Source: an uncultured Clostridia bacterium (GTDB lineage: Bacteria; Bacillota; Clostridia; Oscillospirales; Oscillospiraceae). Taken from it: DNA of 43,149 nt. Below are positions 12,852 through 19,241 of the stretch, piece after piece. The position numbers and the translations under genes were made by a program. Where the stretch lies: the NCBI GenBank assembly GCA_946412355.1, contig CAMKGX010000012.1, positions 1 to 43,149 of the forward strand. The letters are read 5' to 3'. The notes below the pieces were generated by a model. That model worked only from the letters and a program-made list of their open reading frames with translations, did not search any database and had not been told where the DNA came from. Position 1 is the stretch's first letter. Each line of letters begins with the position of its first letter.

Positions 12852-13729
12852 AGAATATCGGATACTTTTTCAGCGAGGGCTGCCGCAATATGCTGACCCA
12901 CGGCTTTATGTCCTTTGCCGCCGTGGGCATCACCGTGGCCTGCCTGCTGATTATGGGCACCTTCTCCCTGGTGGCCTACAACGCCAACGTGAACCTGGAG
13001 ATTTTGCAGCGGGAGAACGCCGTCGTCGCCTTTGTGGACGACAGCCTCTCCGATGAGGAGGCCCAGGCCATTGAGAGCCGCCTGGCCGCCGTGCCCGGCG
13101 TGGCGGACGCCACCTTCGTCTCCCGCCAGGAGGCCCGGGACGCCTACGTGGCCAACTACGATGAAAACGGCCTGTACAGCGAGCTGAGCGCCAACGTGTT
13201 CCGCCACCGCTACGTCATCCACATCACCGACCAGGAGCAGATGCACGCCATCGCCGCCGCGGTGGAGGACGTGGAGGGCATCGACAAGGTCCGGGCCGAC
13301 GAGGCCATCACCACCGGCTTCATCACCGTGCGCAACGTGGCCCAGATCATCTCCTTCGCCCTCATTGCCGTGCTGCTGGTGGTGTCGCTGTTCATCATCT
13401 CCAATACCATCAAGCTCACCACCTTCGACCGCAGGGATGAGATCGCCATCATGAAGATGGTGGGCGCCACCGACGGCTTCATCCGCTGGCCCTTCGTGTT
13501 TGAGGGCATGATTTTCGGCCTGGTGGGCTCTGTGGCAGCCTTCGGCCTGCAGTGGCTGCTGTACGCCGCCATCGCCGACGGCATCGCCGGCAACGACACC
13601 CTGCAGCTCATCCGCATCGTGCCCTTCGGCGCCATCTGGGCCCCCGTGGCCCTGTTCTTCCTGGTGGTGGGCATGCTGGTGGGCATCGCCGGCAGCCTGA
13701 TGGCGATCCACCGCTTCCTGAGGGTATGA
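12848..13729 (+). CDS. ftsX: Cell-division membrane protein FtsX
   Basis: A 293-aa membrane protein with four predicted transmembrane segments: about residues 20-42, 168-190, 214-238 and 262-284, and an extracellular domain of ~120 residues between the first two, the FtsX topology. The MKMVGATDGFIRWPF loop between segments 2 and 3 is the conserved coupling region facing FtsE. Start overlaps ftsE by 4 bases and its stop overlaps the next gene by 4 bases, so the three are translationally coupled. Confidence 0.95.
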   Translation: MKNIGYFFSEGCRNMLTHGFMSFAAVGITVACLLIMGTFSLVAYNANVNLEILQRENAVVAFVDDSLSDEEAQAIESRLAAVPGVADATFVSRQEARDAYVANYDENGLYSELSANVFRHRYVIHITDQEQMHAIAAAVEDVEGIDKVRADEAITTGFITVRNVAQIISFALIAVLLVVSLFIISNTIKLTTFDRRDEIAIMKMVGATDGFIRWPFVFEGMIFGLVGSVAAFGLQWLLYAAIADGIAGNDTLQLIRIVPFGAIWAPVALFFLVVGMLVGIAGSLMAIHRFLRV

Positions 13730-14901
13730 GTATGAAGAAAATGAAACGCATCGCGGCGCTGCTGTGCGCCTTGCTCATGACGGCAACGGTGGTGCTCTCC
13801 GCCTCCGCCGCCGACGACAAGGAGGCCCGGGCCAAGGCCACCGAGGCCGCCAACGCCAAAAAGACGGAGCTGAATCAGCAGATTACCAACAAGAAAAAAG
13901 AGCTGAACGACGCCAAGGCCGCCCTCAACGACGCCAAGAAGAAAACCGCCGGCGCCAAGGAGAAGAAGGACGCCGCCGAGAACCAGATCAAACTGCTGGG
14001 GGAGGAGATTGACCTCATTCAGCAGAAAATCGACCTGACCATGGATACCCTTGCCGCCGTGGAGGCCGCCGAGCAGGAGCAGTATGACCTGTTCTGCGGC
14101 CAGGTGCGGCAGGAGGAGGAGCGAGGCGTCACGTCCTACTGGTCGGTGCTGTTCCGCTCCACCAGCTTTGCGGACCTGTTGAGCCGCATCGACTTCATCA
14201 ATGAGATCATGGCCTACAACCAGCAGATTATCGCCGGGCTCCAGGACATCCGCACCGAGCTGGACGCCACCCGGCAGGAGCTGGAGCAGGAGCAGAAGGA
14301 GCTGGAGCAGGCCCAGTCCGACCAGGAGAAGCTGGCGGAGGAGTACCGGGCCGTGTACCAGGAGTATCTGTCCACCCAGGCCGGCGCCCAGGCGGCCTAT
14401 GACCAGGTGGCCTCCGAGGAAGCCGCGCTGGAGTCCGCCATGAAGGAAGTGGAGAAGCTGATTCAGCAGCTGGGCATCGGCTCCGGCAACTCCGGCGGCT
14501 ACATCTGGCCCGTCAACGTGGCCACCAAGTACATCACCTCCAAGTTCGGCCCCCGCCGGGCCCCCACCTCCGGCGCCAGCACGGTGCATAACGGCATCGA
14601 CATCGGCGTAAGCTACGTGGACGTGGTGGCCTCCAAGGCCGGCACCGTGGTGCTGGCGGGCTGGAACGGCGGCTTCGGCAACTGCGTCATCATCTCCCAC
14701 GGCGTGGGCTTCTCCACCACCTACGGCCATTTGAGCAAAATCAACGTCACCGTGGGCCAGATGGTGGCCCAGGGGGAGAAGATCGCCGTGTCCGGCAATA
14801 CCGGCGTCAGCACCGGCCCCCATCTGGACTTCCGCATTATGGAAAACGGTGTCTACGTCAACCCGCTGAACTACCTCTCCGGCTACGTGATGCTGGACTG
14901 A
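13726..14901 (+). CDS. FtsX-partner M23 peptidoglycan hydrolase/activator (EnvC/PcsB-like), altered metal site
   Basis: A 391-aa exported protein beginning at ATG 13726 (ATGA overlap with ftsX). Signal peptide about residues 1-29, a long coiled coil (about 30-130 and 165-248, rich in Glu/Gln/Lys/Ala), then a LytM/M23 domain from about 258. The zinc ligands H288 and D292 (HNGID), and the catalytic histidines H335 (YGHL) and H366 are present, but the last ligand of the usual HxH motif is D368 (PHLDF, codon GAC at 14827-14829). Coiled coil plus hydrolase domain next to ftsEX is the organisation of EnvC, CwlO and PcsB partners. Whether it is an enzyme with an Asp ligand or a non-catalytic activator cannot be told. 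Confidence 0.9.
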   Translation: MSMKKMKRIAALLCALLMTATVVLSASAADDKEARAKATEAANAKKTELNQQITNKKKELNDAKAALNDAKKKTAGAKEKKDAAENQIKLLGEEIDLIQQKIDLTMDTLAAVEAAEQEQYDLFCGQVRQEEERGVTSYWSVLFRSTSFADLLSRIDFINEIMAYNQQIIAGLQDIRTELDATRQELEQEQKELEQAQSDQEKLAEEYRAVYQEYLSTQAGAQAAYDQVASEEAALESAMKEVEKLIQQLGIGSGNSGGYIWPVNVATKYITSKFGPRRAPTSGASTVHNGIDIGVSYVDVVASKAGTVVLAGWNGGFGNCVIISHGVGFSTTYGHLSKINVTVGQMVAQGEKIAVSGNTGVSTGPHLDFRIMENGVYVNPLNYLSGYVMLD

Positions 14902-14951
14902 CGCTATCTATTGCAAAATGGCTTTGCCGTTTAGACATGACCAATATAATA

Positions 14952-14992
14952 AAACGCCCCCTTTCGCCATACACTGGCGGGAGGGGGCGTTG
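14952..14992 (+). terminator. Hairpin after the M23 gene, running into the next ORF's start
   Basis: AACGCCCCCTTTCGCCA pairs with TGGCGGGAGGGGGCGTT (two G·T pairs) around a TACAC loop. TGTT follows, then the ATG at 14995. It should end the ftsEX operon and it also contains the only plausible ribosome site (GGGAGGGGG) of the next ORF. Confidence 0.7.
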
Positions 14993-14994
14993 TT

Positions 14995-15642
14995 ATGGTG
15001 GCGTATGTGGAAATCGGCGGCGGGAAGATGGATGTGGTGACGGTGCGGGGCGTGGCGCTGCTGCGCTGCCCGGTGCCGGCAGGGGAGGGATGGCTGGCAA
15101 GGTGGCGGCGCAGCCGCCGCTTTCGCGCCCTTCGCCGCCGGGGCGTTCGCTATGCCATTCTCCCGCCGGAGTACGCCGCCGAGGCGGCAAAATGGGCCAT
15201 CCGCCCGGTGGACCCCTGGCCGGTGCGGCAGATGGCGGGCCTCCGGCTGCTGGAAGGCCGCCGGGGCACCCTGGCCGCTCTCCGCGCGCCCCGGCTGTCT
15301 CCCGCCGTAGAGACGGCGGCGGTGGCGCTGTGCCGGGGCTTTCGCTACGTGCGCGTGTCCGTCCCCGGCGGGGAGGCGCTGGCCTACGGCCTGCTGCGGC
15401 GGTTCGGCGTAGGGGGTGCGCCCCCCGGCGCGCCGTCGCTGACGGTGTCCTTCGGCGGCGCCCCGGCGGGGGAGGAGCTGTGTCTGGGGGAGGACTGCAC
15501 CCGCTATCAGGCGGCGGCATACGCCCCCGTGGCCGGCCTTGGGCCGCTGCCCCAGTCGGAACCGCTGCTGTACGTGCTGTGGCAGGCAGGGGCGGTAAAA
15601 GGTGACGAAATCGTGATAAAAAGTATTACCTCCCTGCCTTGA
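14995..15642 (+). CDS. Hypothetical protein of unknown family
   Basis: A 215-aa, very Arg/Ala/Gly-rich protein (MVAYVEIGGGKMDVV…VIKSITSLP). I recognise no domain, signal peptide or membrane segment. A CLGEDC pair of cysteines lies near residue 160. Because this stretch is extremely GC-rich, two other frames are also open (about 14937-15605 on the plus strand and 14993-15520 on the minus strand); this frame is preferred because its ATG follows a purine-rich GGGAGGGGG and its stop abuts the greA promoter. Its start lies within or just after a strong terminator-like hairpin, so expression may be low or conditional. Confidence 0.55.
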   Translation: MVAYVEIGGGKMDVVTVRGVALLRCPVPAGEGWLARWRRSRRFRALRRRGVRYAILPPEYAAEAAKWAIRPVDPWPVRQMAGLRLLEGRRGTLAALRAPRLSPAVETAAVALCRGFRYVRVSVPGGEALAYGLLRRFGVGGAPPGAPSLTVSFGGAPAGEELCLGEDCTRYQAAAYAPVAGLGPLPQSEPLLYVLWQAGAVKGDEIVIKSITSLP

Positions 15643-15667
15643 CAGACGGGGGGAAACTCACTATAAT
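15639..15667 (+). promoter_or_regulatory. Consensus sigma-A promoter for greA-lysS
   Basis: TTGACA at 15639-15644, exactly 17 bp, TATAAT at 15662-15667. The -35 overlaps the stop codon of the preceding 215-aa ORF. Confidence 0.92.
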
Positions 15668-15718
15668 GCAACGTGACATGATATGTGATACTATCGGTAA
15701 ACGAAAGGAACGAGCACC

Positions 15719-16192
15719 ATGGTGAAAGAATTTAAGATGAGCCAGGCTCGGTATGACGAGCTGAAGCGGGAGCTGGATTACGACAAGACCACCCGTGCCG
15801 ACGAGATCGCGGAGCTGATCAAGGAGGCCCGCGGCTTCGGCGACCTCAGCGAGAACAGTGAGTACGACGAGGCCAAGAACGAGCAGGGCAAGCTGTATTC
15901 CCGCATCGCGGAGCTGGAGGAGATTCTGCTCCACGCCGTCATCGTGGACGAGGCCGAGGACAGCGACAAGATTTCCATCGGCGTCAGCGTCACCGTCACC
16001 AACCTGGGTAACGGCCAGACCCTGGCCCCCTATAAGATCGTCGGCAGCCAGGAGGCGGACGTGATGAACCGCTGCATCAGCGAGGATTCCCCCTTCGGCA
16101 GCGCCCTCATGGGCCACCGTGCCGGCGACGAGGTGGTGGTGGAGGCCCCCAAGGGCATCATCCGCTACCGCATTGAGAAGATTGAGCGGTAA
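15719..16192 (+). CDS. greA: Transcription elongation factor GreA
   Basis: A 157-aa protein. N-terminal coiled coil (residues ~1-75) carries the acidic tip segment GDLSENSEYDEAKNEQ that reaches the polymerase active site to stimulate transcript cleavage; the C-terminal FKBP-like domain with SPFGSALMGHRAGDEV is complete. AAAGGAA precedes the ATG. lysS starts 17 bases after the stop and probably shares its promoter. Confidence 0.96.
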   Translation: MVKEFKMSQARYDELKRELDYDKTTRADEIAELIKEARGFGDLSENSEYDEAKNEQGKLYSRIAELEEILLHAVIVDEAEDSDKISIGVSVTVTNLGNGQTLAPYKIVGSQEADVMNRCISEDSPFGSALMGHRAGDEVVVEAPKGIIRYRIEKIER

Positions 16193-16209
16193 GGAAAGGA
16201 GACCAAGCC

Positions 16210-17703
16210 ATGGCGGATCAGGTCAACCAGCCTCAGCAGGAGCTGAGCGAGATTTTACGCATCCGGCGGGACAAGCTGAAGGCGCTCCGGGCCGAGGGCC
16301 GGGACCCCTTTACCATCACCCGCTTTGACGTCACCCACCATGCTCAGGACATCAAGGACAACTTTGACGCCCTGGAGGGCAGCGAGGTCCGGGTGGCGGG
16401 CCGCCTCATGTCCAAGCGCGGCATGGGCAAGGTGTCCTTCTGCGATATGCAGGACCGCTCCGGCCGCATCCAGCTCTACGCCCGCAAGGACGAGATGGAT
16501 GAGGACACGTACAAGCACTTCCAGAAGTTCGACATCGGCGACATCGTTGGCGTGGTGGGCGAGGTGTTCCGCACCCAGCGTGGCGAAATGTCCGTCCGCT
16601 GCAAGGACATCACCCTGCTCAGCAAGTCCCTGCAGCCCCTGCCCGAGAAGTTCCACGGCCTGCAGGATAAGGAGCTGCGCTATCGCCAGCGCTACGTGGA
16701 TTTGATCGTCAACCCCGAGAGCAAGCGGAATTTTGAGATCCGCAGCAAGTTCGTGGCCTATCTGCGCCGGTATCTGGACAACCTGGGCTTCATGGAGGTG
16801 GAGACGCCTGTGCTGAGCCCCATCGCCGGCGGCGCCAACGCCCGCCCCTTCATCACCCACCACAACGCCCAGGACATCGATATGTATATGCGTATCGCCA
16901 CCGAGCTGCACTTAAAGCGGCTCATCGTGGGCGGCTTGGAGCGGGTCTACGAGGTGGGCCGCATCTTCCGCAACGAGGGCATGGACACCAAGCACAACCC
17001 CGAGTTCACCACCTGCGAGCTGTACCAGGCCTACACCAACCTGGACGGCATGATGGATATTTTAGAGGGCATCCTCTCCGGCGCCGCCAAGGAGATTCTG
17101 GGCACCTATCACGTCCAGTGGCTGGGCCATGACATCGACCTGACCCCCTCCTGGCGCCGCATCACCATGGCCGATGCCGTCAAGGACGTCACCGGCGCCG
17201 ACTTCATGGCCTGTGAGGGCGACGCCGACGCCGCCGTGGCCCTGGCCAAGAGCGTGGGCGTGGATATGGACGGCGTGGACAAGACCTGGGGCAACGCCCT
17301 CTACGAGACCTTCGATCAGAAGGTGGAGGAGACCCTGGTGCAGCCCACCTTCATCACCATGTACCCCGTGGAGGTCAGCCCCCTGGCCAAGCGCAGCCCC
17401 ACCGACCCCCATCTCACCGAGCGCTACGAGATGTTCATCTGCGGCTGCGAGATGGGCAACGCCTTCTCCGAGCTGAACGACCCCATCGACCAGTACGAGC
17501 GCTTCAAGGCCCAGGCCATCAAGCGGGCCAACGGCGATGAGGAGGCCGACATGATGGACGACGACTTCGTCCTGGCCCTGGAGTACGGCATGCCCCCCAC
17601 CGGCGGCCTGGGCTTCGGCATCGACCGCTGCAGCATGATGCTCTGCGGCACCGACTCCATCCGGGATGTGATTCTCTTCCCCACAATGAAGCCTTTGGAC
17701 TGA
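16210..17703 (+). CDS. lysS: Lysyl-tRNA synthetase, class II (3' end is an integration site)
   Basis: A 497-aa enzyme that charges tRNA-Lys. An OB-fold anticodon-binding domain (about residues 57-150) precedes the class II catalytic core: motif 2 VYEVGRIFRNEGMDTKHNPE and motif 3 GGLGFGIDRCSMML. AAAGGAG precedes the ATG. The last codons (FPTMKPLD-stop, from 17677) are used as the attachment site of the mobile element; the gene stays intact, but these codons (ACA, AAG, CCT, TTG) differ synonymously from the displaced copy at 25728 (ACC, AAA, CCC, CTG), which fits the GC-ending codon preference of the rest of the gene better. Confidence 0.97.
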   Translation: MADQVNQPQQELSEILRIRRDKLKALRAEGRDPFTITRFDVTHHAQDIKDNFDALEGSEVRVAGRLMSKRGMGKVSFCDMQDRSGRIQLYARKDEMDEDTYKHFQKFDIGDIVGVVGEVFRTQRGEMSVRCKDITLLSKSLQPLPEKFHGLQDKELRYRQRYVDLIVNPESKRNFEIRSKFVAYLRRYLDNLGFMEVETPVLSPIAGGANARPFITHHNAQDIDMYMRIATELHLKRLIVGGLERVYEVGRIFRNEGMDTKHNPEFTTCELYQAYTNLDGMMDILEGILSGAAKEILGTYHVQWLGHDIDLTPSWRRITMADAVKDVTGADFMACEGDADAAVALAKSVGVDMDGVDKTWGNALYETFDQKVEETLVQPTFITMYPVEVSPLAKRSPTDPHLTERYEMFICGCEMGNAFSELNDPIDQYERFKAQAIKRANGDEEADMMDDDFVLALEYGMPPTGGLGFGIDRCSMMLCGTDSIRDVILFPTMKPLD

Positions 17704-17709
17704 AAAACG
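17677..17709 (+). other. Left attachment site (attL) in lysS
   Basis: Aligned with 25728-25760. Shared blocks are TTCCCCAC, ATGAA, TGGACTGA and AAACG; five mismatches, four of them at synonymous codon positions of lysS. Strand exchange must have taken place in one of the shared blocks. Confidence 0.85.
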
Positions 17710-17746
17710 GCTTGATAAAGCGGTTTTCAGCGGGTCGGGAGCAAAA

Positions 17747-17768
17747 CTTACGACCAATTTACGACCAA
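17747..17768 (+). repeat. Tandem 11-bp repeats, left arm-type integrase sites
   Basis: CTTACGACCAA followed directly by TTTACGACCAA. The same 11-bp unit occurs three times in tandem right after the integrase stop codon at the other end, which is the arrangement expected of arm-type binding sites for a Tn916-like integrase. Confidence 0.75.
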
Positions 17769-17791
17769 ACAAAGGGAACACGCTCGAAACA

Positions 17792-17828
17792 ATGCCCCGA
17801 CAGCCTCACGGCTGCCGGGGCTGTATTT
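17792..17828 (+). terminator. Terminator carried by the element downstream of lysS
   Basis: GCCCCG-A-CAGCC, loop TCAC, GGCTG-C-CGGGGC, then TGTATTTTT. It replaces, for lysS, the original-looking terminator now stranded at 25778-25805. Confidence 0.85.
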
Positions 17829-17915
17829 TTATGGAATAGAACAGGATGACACATAGTGGAACACAACAAGATTTTGTGGCATAGGCCGGATTGAAAGCGG
17901 TTTTTCTGCAAGATG

Positions 17916-17944
17916 TTGACACAGCTAGAAATTTGAGGTAAAAT
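17916..17944 (+). promoter_or_regulatory. Promoter of the structured leader and HTH gene
   Basis: TTGACA at 17916-17921, 17-bp spacer, TAAAAT at 17939-17944. The predicted start near 17951 leaves a leader of about 330 nt before the HTH gene. Confidence 0.82.
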
Positions 17945-17950
17945 AATTGG

Positions 17951-18278
17951 GCGTCCACAAAGAAAAATTAGATGGATATTTTAATAAGAGCCGCTTATGC
18001 GGCAAAATGGTAAAATGGGCGTAAACCCTTCGGGGCGTCCGAATAAGTGCGAGGACAAGCGCTGTTGTATACCCTCGCAAGACGGTAAACTCTTTTCTCG
18101 ATTGTGGTTTTGCGCGTCGGAGGTGGATAGATTCTATTCACCTGTTTCTATGCGTTAATCACGAAAGGAGGTGGTCCTATGGCAGTTGTGCTTTTGCAGC
18201 ATTTCGGCTTTCGGACACCGCATTATTATCTGCGGACCACCTCCGACACCAAACCCGTTTGAAGGTTAATGAGGGTCG
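17951..18278 (+). ncRNA. Structured leader RNA with mutually exclusive hairpins and a leader ORF
   Basis: Successive hairpins: GCCGC-TTAT-GCGGC (17990-18003); CCC-TTCG-GGG (18026-18035); TGCGAGG…CCTCGCA with inner ACAA/TTGT (18048-18079); AGGTGGATAG-ATT-CTATTCACCT (18121-18143). Then GGAGGTGGTCC (18167-18177), which contains the ribosome site of a short ORF, is perfectly complementary to GGACCACCTCC (18234-18244) near the end of that ORF. The latter region also matches GTCGGAGGTGG (18116-18126) over 11 bp, so it can pair with only one of the two. This is the logic of a translational or transcriptional attenuator. I know of no named RNA family matching it. Confidence 0.6.
18179..18262 (+). CDS. 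27-aa leader peptide ORF
   Basis: ATG 18179 to TGA 18262, preceded by AAAGGAGGTG, one of the strongest ribosome sites in the window. The peptide begins MAVVLLQHFGFRTPHYY and ends TSDTKPV. The ribosome site and the late codons are complementary over 11 bases, so ribosomes on the ORF would open this pairing. No similarity recognised; proposed as a regulatory leader for the HTH gene beginning 16 bases later. Confidence 0.5.
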   Translation: MAVVLLQHFGFRTPHYYLRTTSDTKPV

Positions 18279-18677
18279 ATGTTACCAAGCTCCATCTGGA
18301 AGCAGACGGAGCAGAGCCCTCAAGCGACCGAAGAGACATTCACAAGTTTGGTTAAATGGTACATGGATGCAAATCACTTGCGTGCCGCGGATCTTGCCCG
18401 TAAGAGCGGGCTCTCCAAGGCAACAGTGAGCCGCATTCTCAACAACAAAGCAAGCCGCCGTAAAAACGGCGAGACAGCACCCTATCGCGCAACGGATTGT
18501 GTTGTCACGGCGATTGCGATAGGCCTTGGACTGGACAAATCTGACTGGGAGCGTTTATTGGACGCAGCGTTTCCGGAACGCCGGATTTGGGTTGAGGCGC
18601 TGGACAATCACCTGGACATTGTTGACACGAACATGCGCTTAGAAAAAGAGGGTCTCCCTATACTGGGAGACGCCTAA
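18279..18677 (+). CDS. HTH (Xre/Cro-like) DNA-binding protein of the element
   Basis: A 132-aa protein with an HTH_3-type domain at about residues 25-90: NHLRAADLARKSGLSKATVS followed by RILNNK, and a hydrophobic second half (CVVTAIAIGLGLDKSDWERLL). The RBS is modest (GAGGG three bases, or GAAGG thirteen bases before the ATG), consistent with control by the preceding leader. Alternative internal start at ATG 18363 would still keep the HTH. As the only recognisable repressor-like gene of the element it may control excision or the rep/int genes; this is inference. It ends just before a terminator. Confidence 0.8.
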   Translation: MLPSSIWKQTEQSPQATEETFTSLVKWYMDANHLRAADLARKSGLSKATVSRILNNKASRRKNGETAPYRATDCVVTAIAIGLGLDKSDWERLLDAAFPERRIWVEALDNHLDIVDTNMRLEKEGLPILGDA

Positions 18678-18679
18678 AT

Positions 18680-18723
18680 GCAAAGCACCGTCATCCTGTA
18701 CAGCGGGGATGGCGGTATTTTGC
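18680..18723 (+). terminator. Imperfect terminator after the HTH gene
   Basis: GCAAAGCACCGTCATCC and GGATGGCGGTATTTTGC form a long stem with a few mismatches around a TGTACAGCGG loop, followed by TTT. Confidence 0.55.
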
Positions 18724-18812
18724 TTTACCCGTCGGATGATTGCATGTTTATGTGATATCTAACTTGTCCCGCACGGGAGGCAGCAGTTCAGCTGGGAGGA
18801 TGATAAAAATAA

Positions 18813-18841
18813 TTGAATCCGGCGGGGAGTTGTGATATACT
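18813..18841 (+). promoter_or_regulatory. Promoter upstream of the (GTCA)12 unit
   Basis: TTGAAT at 18813-18818, 17-bp spacer, TATACT at 18836-18841. With the terminator at 19028-19068 it defines a transcript of roughly 220 nt. Confidence 0.65.
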
Positions 18842-18909
18842 GATAGACAATAGTTACCATGGGTGGGATGTAGGCTCGCTGGTGGGGCGAAAAATGGGAT
18901 GGAAAGGGG

Positions 18910-18939
18910 TTGACAGACGATGATGATTCGGCGGATAAT
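18910..18939 (+). promoter_or_regulatory. Second promoter abutting the (GTCA)12 repeat
   Basis: TTGACA at 18910-18915, 18-bp spacer, GATAAT at 18934-18939. Its predicted start point (about 18946) falls inside the tetranucleotide repeat, giving a ~120-nt RNA whose 5' third is repeat. Confidence 0.5.
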
Positions 18940-18997
18940 TCGTCAGTCAGTCAGTCAGTCAGTCAGTCAGTCAGTCAGTCAGTCAGTCAGTAGGTAA
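18920..18997 (+). CDS. Possible 25-aa repeat-encoded peptide (QSVS)4
   Basis: ATG 18920 to TAA 18997, with AAAGGGG ten bases upstream. It reads MMIRRIIR followed by four QSVS units and a final Arg. The QSVS part is simply the translation of (GTCA)n, so gain or loss of one repeat changes the frame and the end of the peptide. No other support for expression; it could be accidental. Confidence 0.25.
   Translation: MMIRRIIRQSVSQSVSQSVSQSVSR
18942..18990 (+). repeat. Tetranucleotide microsatellite (GTCA)12
   Basis: Twelve uninterrupted GTCA units plus one base. Such perfect 4-bp arrays mutate by slippage and are used for phase variation in some bacteria. Here it lies between two promoters/at a transcription start and a strong terminator. 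Confidence 0.95.
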
Positions 18998-19027
18998 AGA
19001 CTGCCCTTTTCGTCATACTTATAAAAT

Positions 19028-19068
19028 AGGCGTAGTGCGACCCTGATAGGGTGGCACTGCGCCTTTTT
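19028..19068 (+). terminator. Strong intrinsic terminator closing the repeat-bearing transcript
   Basis: AGGCG-T-AGTGC-G-ACCCT, loop GAT, AGGGT-G-GCACT-G-CGCCT then TTTT: a 15-bp stem with two mismatched positions and a T tract. Confidence 0.88.
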
Positions 19069-19089
19069 GCGTCCATTTCTAATTCGTTC

Positions 19090-19159
19090 GGGCGGAGCAG
19101 AGCCCCGCCCCTACGGCGACCGGGCGGGCCCGACAAAGGCGGGACACATAGGTCCCGCC
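19090..19159 (+). repeat. Extragenic palindromes (REP-like)
   Basis: Two GC-rich hairpins: GGGCGGAGC…GCCCCGCCC (19090-19110) and GGCGGGAC-ACATAG-GTCCCGCC (19138-19159), each followed by a CCCTACGG-like tail. A related hairpin with a CCCCTACA tail lies near 37698-37720 (GCCGA…TCGGCCCCTAC). They resemble dispersed intergenic repeats common in gut Bacillota; copy number cannot be judged from one window. Confidence 0.45.
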
Positions 19160-19241
19160 CTACGGGGAGGAGCGCCGGTTTTTCGCGTTTTGTTATCCCT
19201 CACCGCGGAGGCGGTGTGAATAAAGATTGGAGGAAAAACAC

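Noticed and set aside
14945-14950. TATAAT as a promoter for the 215-aa ORF
   Set aside because: The best -35 (TTGCCG at 14924) is only 15 bp away and the transcript would start inside the terminator hairpin.
14937-15605. Alternative 222-aa plus-strand frame overlapping the 215-aa ORF
   Set aside because: Starts upstream of the terminator hairpin without a ribosome site and reads as Gly/Arg/Pro-rich low complexity, though neither frame is certain.
18942-18990. CRISPR-like array
   Set aside because: It is a plain 4-bp microsatellite with no spacers and no cas genes nearby.
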